Part shown: positions 62,574 to 64,000 of the stretch, piece after piece
How the letters are laid out: each line of letters starts with the position of its first letter
Position numbering within the stretch: position 1 is the first letter of the stretch
Assembly (NCBI RefSeq): GCF_001458595.1
Contig: NZ_LN890328.1
Location: 2,546,115 to 2,610,114, forward strand
DNA length: 64,000 bases
From: Clostridium neonatale
GTDB taxonomy: Bacteria; Bacillota; Clostridia; Clostridiales; Clostridiaceae
Reading direction: 5' to 3'
Made by a program: the position numbers and the translations under genes
The notes under the pieces: model-generated
The model's database searches: none
Seen by the model: the letters and a program-made list of their open reading frames with translations, nothing else
Told to the model about the DNA's origin: nothing

Positions 62574-64000
62574 CTATTTAGATGAAACTATTTTACTCAT
62601 TATAATTTCTTGAGTAGCTTCCTTTCCATCTAACTCTCCTATAATTTTCCCTTCATTCATAACATAAATTCTATCACTTAATCCAAGTACTTCCGGTAAT
62701 TCTGACGAGATTACAATAACAGCTTTTCCCTTCTCTACAAGATCATTTATTATTGTATATATTTCATATTTTGCACCGACATCTATACCTCTTGTTGGTT
62801 CATCTAATATCAGCAAGTCTGGCTCTGCATAAATCCATCTTGAAAGTACAACCTTCTGCTGATTACCTCCGCTTAAATTTCCTGTAAGTTGTAATATACT
62901 AGGCGTTTTTATCTGCATAGATACCCTAAAGTCTTGTGCTGCTATAATTTCAGCTTGCTCATTAAGAATACCGTGATTTGATATCTTTCCCAATGAGGCT
63001 ATTGTTATGTTATGTCGTATATCATCTATTAAGTTTAATCCAGCCTCTTTTCTATCCTCAGTTACATATGCTATACCAACATCTATTGCATCCTGCACAG
63101 TTTTTATGTGTATTTCTTTTCCTTCTTTTACAATTGATCCAGAAATTTTTTGTCCATAAGTTCTGCCAAATATACTCATGGCAAGTTCTGTTCTTCCAGC
63201 TCCCATAAGTCCGGCTATTCCAAGAACTTCACCTTTTCTAACTTTTATGCTTACATTATCCACTATTTTTCTATCAGGATAGTCATGATGATAAACATTC
63301 CAATCTTTTATTTCAAATAACACCTCTCCTATTTTAGGTGTCCTCTTAGGATAACGATCAGTTAACTCACGACCTACCATTCCTTTAACTATTCTATCTT
63401 CCGAAATCTTTCCTCCAGAAGCATCTAGAGTTTCGATTGTAGCTCCATCACGTAGTACTGTTATAGAGTCACAAACTTTTGATACCTCGTTTAATTTATG
63501 TGAAATCAAAATAGATGTAATTCCTTGTTCCTTTAGTTCTAACATTAGATTTAATAAGTTTTCACTATCATCTTCATTTAATGAAGCTGTTGGTTCATCT
63601 AATATTAATAATTTTACGTCTTTTGACAATGCTTTCGCTATTTCTATAAGTTGTTGCTTACCTACACCCAAAGTATTAACTATTGTTTCTGGATCTTCAT
63701 CTAATCCAACTTTTTTAAGTAATTCTTTTGTTCTAATTCTAACTTGCTGCCAATCTAAGATTCCATGTTTTGAAATTTCATTACCTATAAATATGTTTTC
63801 ACCTATGCTCAAATATGGGCTTAATGCTAATTCTTGATGGATAATAACTATTCCATCTCTTTCACTGTCTTTTATAGTTTTGTACGTACAAGTTTTCCCG
63901 TTATAAATAATTTCTCCCTCATAATCACCATGTGGATATATTCCACTTAAAACTTTCATTAGTGTAGATTTTCCTGCACCATTTTCACCACATAAAGAAT
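62574..64000 (-). CDS. mglA: Galactose ABC importer ATPase (partial, N-terminus outside window)
   Basis: About 474 residues are visible. The frame is open to the window edge, where SLCGENGAGKSTLMKVL is the first Walker A, so roughly 30-40 N-terminal residues are missing; an ATG at 63959 is internal. First ATPase half: Walker B KLLILDEPTASL, signature GVGKQQLIEIAKAL. Second half: degenerate Walker A GLMGAGRTEL, signature LSGGNQQKVVLSRW, Walker B LLILDEPTRGIDVGA. This double-ATPase form is typical of CUT2 monosaccharide importers. Confidence 0.92.
   Translation of the reverse strand, partial: SLCGENGAGKSTLMKVLSGIYPHGDYEGEIIYNGKTCTYKTIKDSERDGIVIIHQELALSPYLSIGENIFIGNEISKHGILDWQQVRIRTKELLKKVGLDEDPETIVNTLGVGKQQLIEIAKALSKDVKLLILDEPTASLNEDDSENLLNLMLELKEQGITSILISHKLNEVSKVCDSITVLRDGATIETLDASGGKISEDRIVKGMVGRELTDRYPKRTPKIGEVLFEIKDWNVYHHDYPDRKIVDNVSIKVRKGEVLGIAGLMGAGRTELAMSIFGRTYGQKISGSIVKEGKEIHIKTVQDAIDVGIAYVTEDRKEAGLNLIDDIRHNITIASLGKISNHGILNEQAEIIAAQDFRVSMQIKTPSILQLTGNLSGGNQQKVVLSRWIYAEPDLLILDEPTRGIDVGAKYEIYTIINDLVEKGKAVIVISSELPEVLGLSDRIYVMNEGKIIGELDGKEATQEIIMSKIVSSK

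Overview
The window is very AT-rich low-GC Firmicute DNA with strong AGGAGG-type ribosome binding sites, many short stem-loop terminators and clostridial gene content (HydG, TM1266-like protein, pyruvoyl SpeD, carboxyspermidine enzymes, a YesM/YesN-type sensor with anchored binding proteins). It fits a saccharolytic, solventogenic-type Clostridium sensu stricto. Species is not determined; no rRNA, tRNA, CRISPR or phage genes were seen.

Layout: (1) 1-2.8 kb: end of an AhpF-like redox protein, a PsiE-like membrane protein, a ComEC-type metallo-hydrolase lipoprotein and a YesL-like membrane protein. (2) 2.9-17 kb: an arabinan/arabinoxylan locus. It holds three GH43 enzymes (one a surface lipoprotein), one GH51 arabinofuranosidase, an ABC importer without its own ATPase, two paralogous ArsR-type regulators with an unusual ~200-residue C-terminal domain, an AraC regulator and a wrecked GH127 gene. 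(3) 17.3-23.2 kb: a polyamine cluster (SpeD, SpeA, SpeE, carboxyspermidine dehydrogenase and decarboxylase). (4) 23.5-29.6 kb: mixed genes, including a chemoreceptor and an Asn/Met-rich repeat protein. (5) 29.8-34.8 kb: Leloir operon galK-galE-galT and a LacI-type regulator. (6) 34.9-46 kb: second arabinoside island (GH51, ABC importer, intact GH127, LacI regulator, aldose epimerase), interrupted by an insertion sequence directly upstream of the binding-protein gene. (7) 46-53.5 kb: LDH-like dehydrogenase, MFS exporter beside a gutted LysR gene, a ~190-nt giant hairpin, carbonic anhydrase, HydG, a TM1266-like protein and DegV. (8) 53.7-64 kb: galactose uptake and sensing: mglA-mglC, chemoreceptor, response regulator, histidine kinase, membrane-anchored binding protein, MglB-like lipoprotein.

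How it works together (inference): arabinan is trimmed at the surface by the GH43 lipoprotein, arabino-oligosaccharides enter by the two ABC systems, and cytoplasmic GH43, GH51 and GH127 enzymes release arabinose. Galactose enters by Mgl, is mutarotated by GalM and enters the Leloir pathway. Regulation is dense: two ArsR-like, one AraC-like and two LacI-like regulators, one two-component system, plus operator-like palindromes near several promoters.

The most unusual items are the paired ArsR-type regulators with an uncharacterised C-terminal domain, the giant hairpin at 48980-49170, the binding-protein-linked two-component system, the Asn/Met-rich protein, and two genes that lost their middles by internal deletion (GH127 and LysR).
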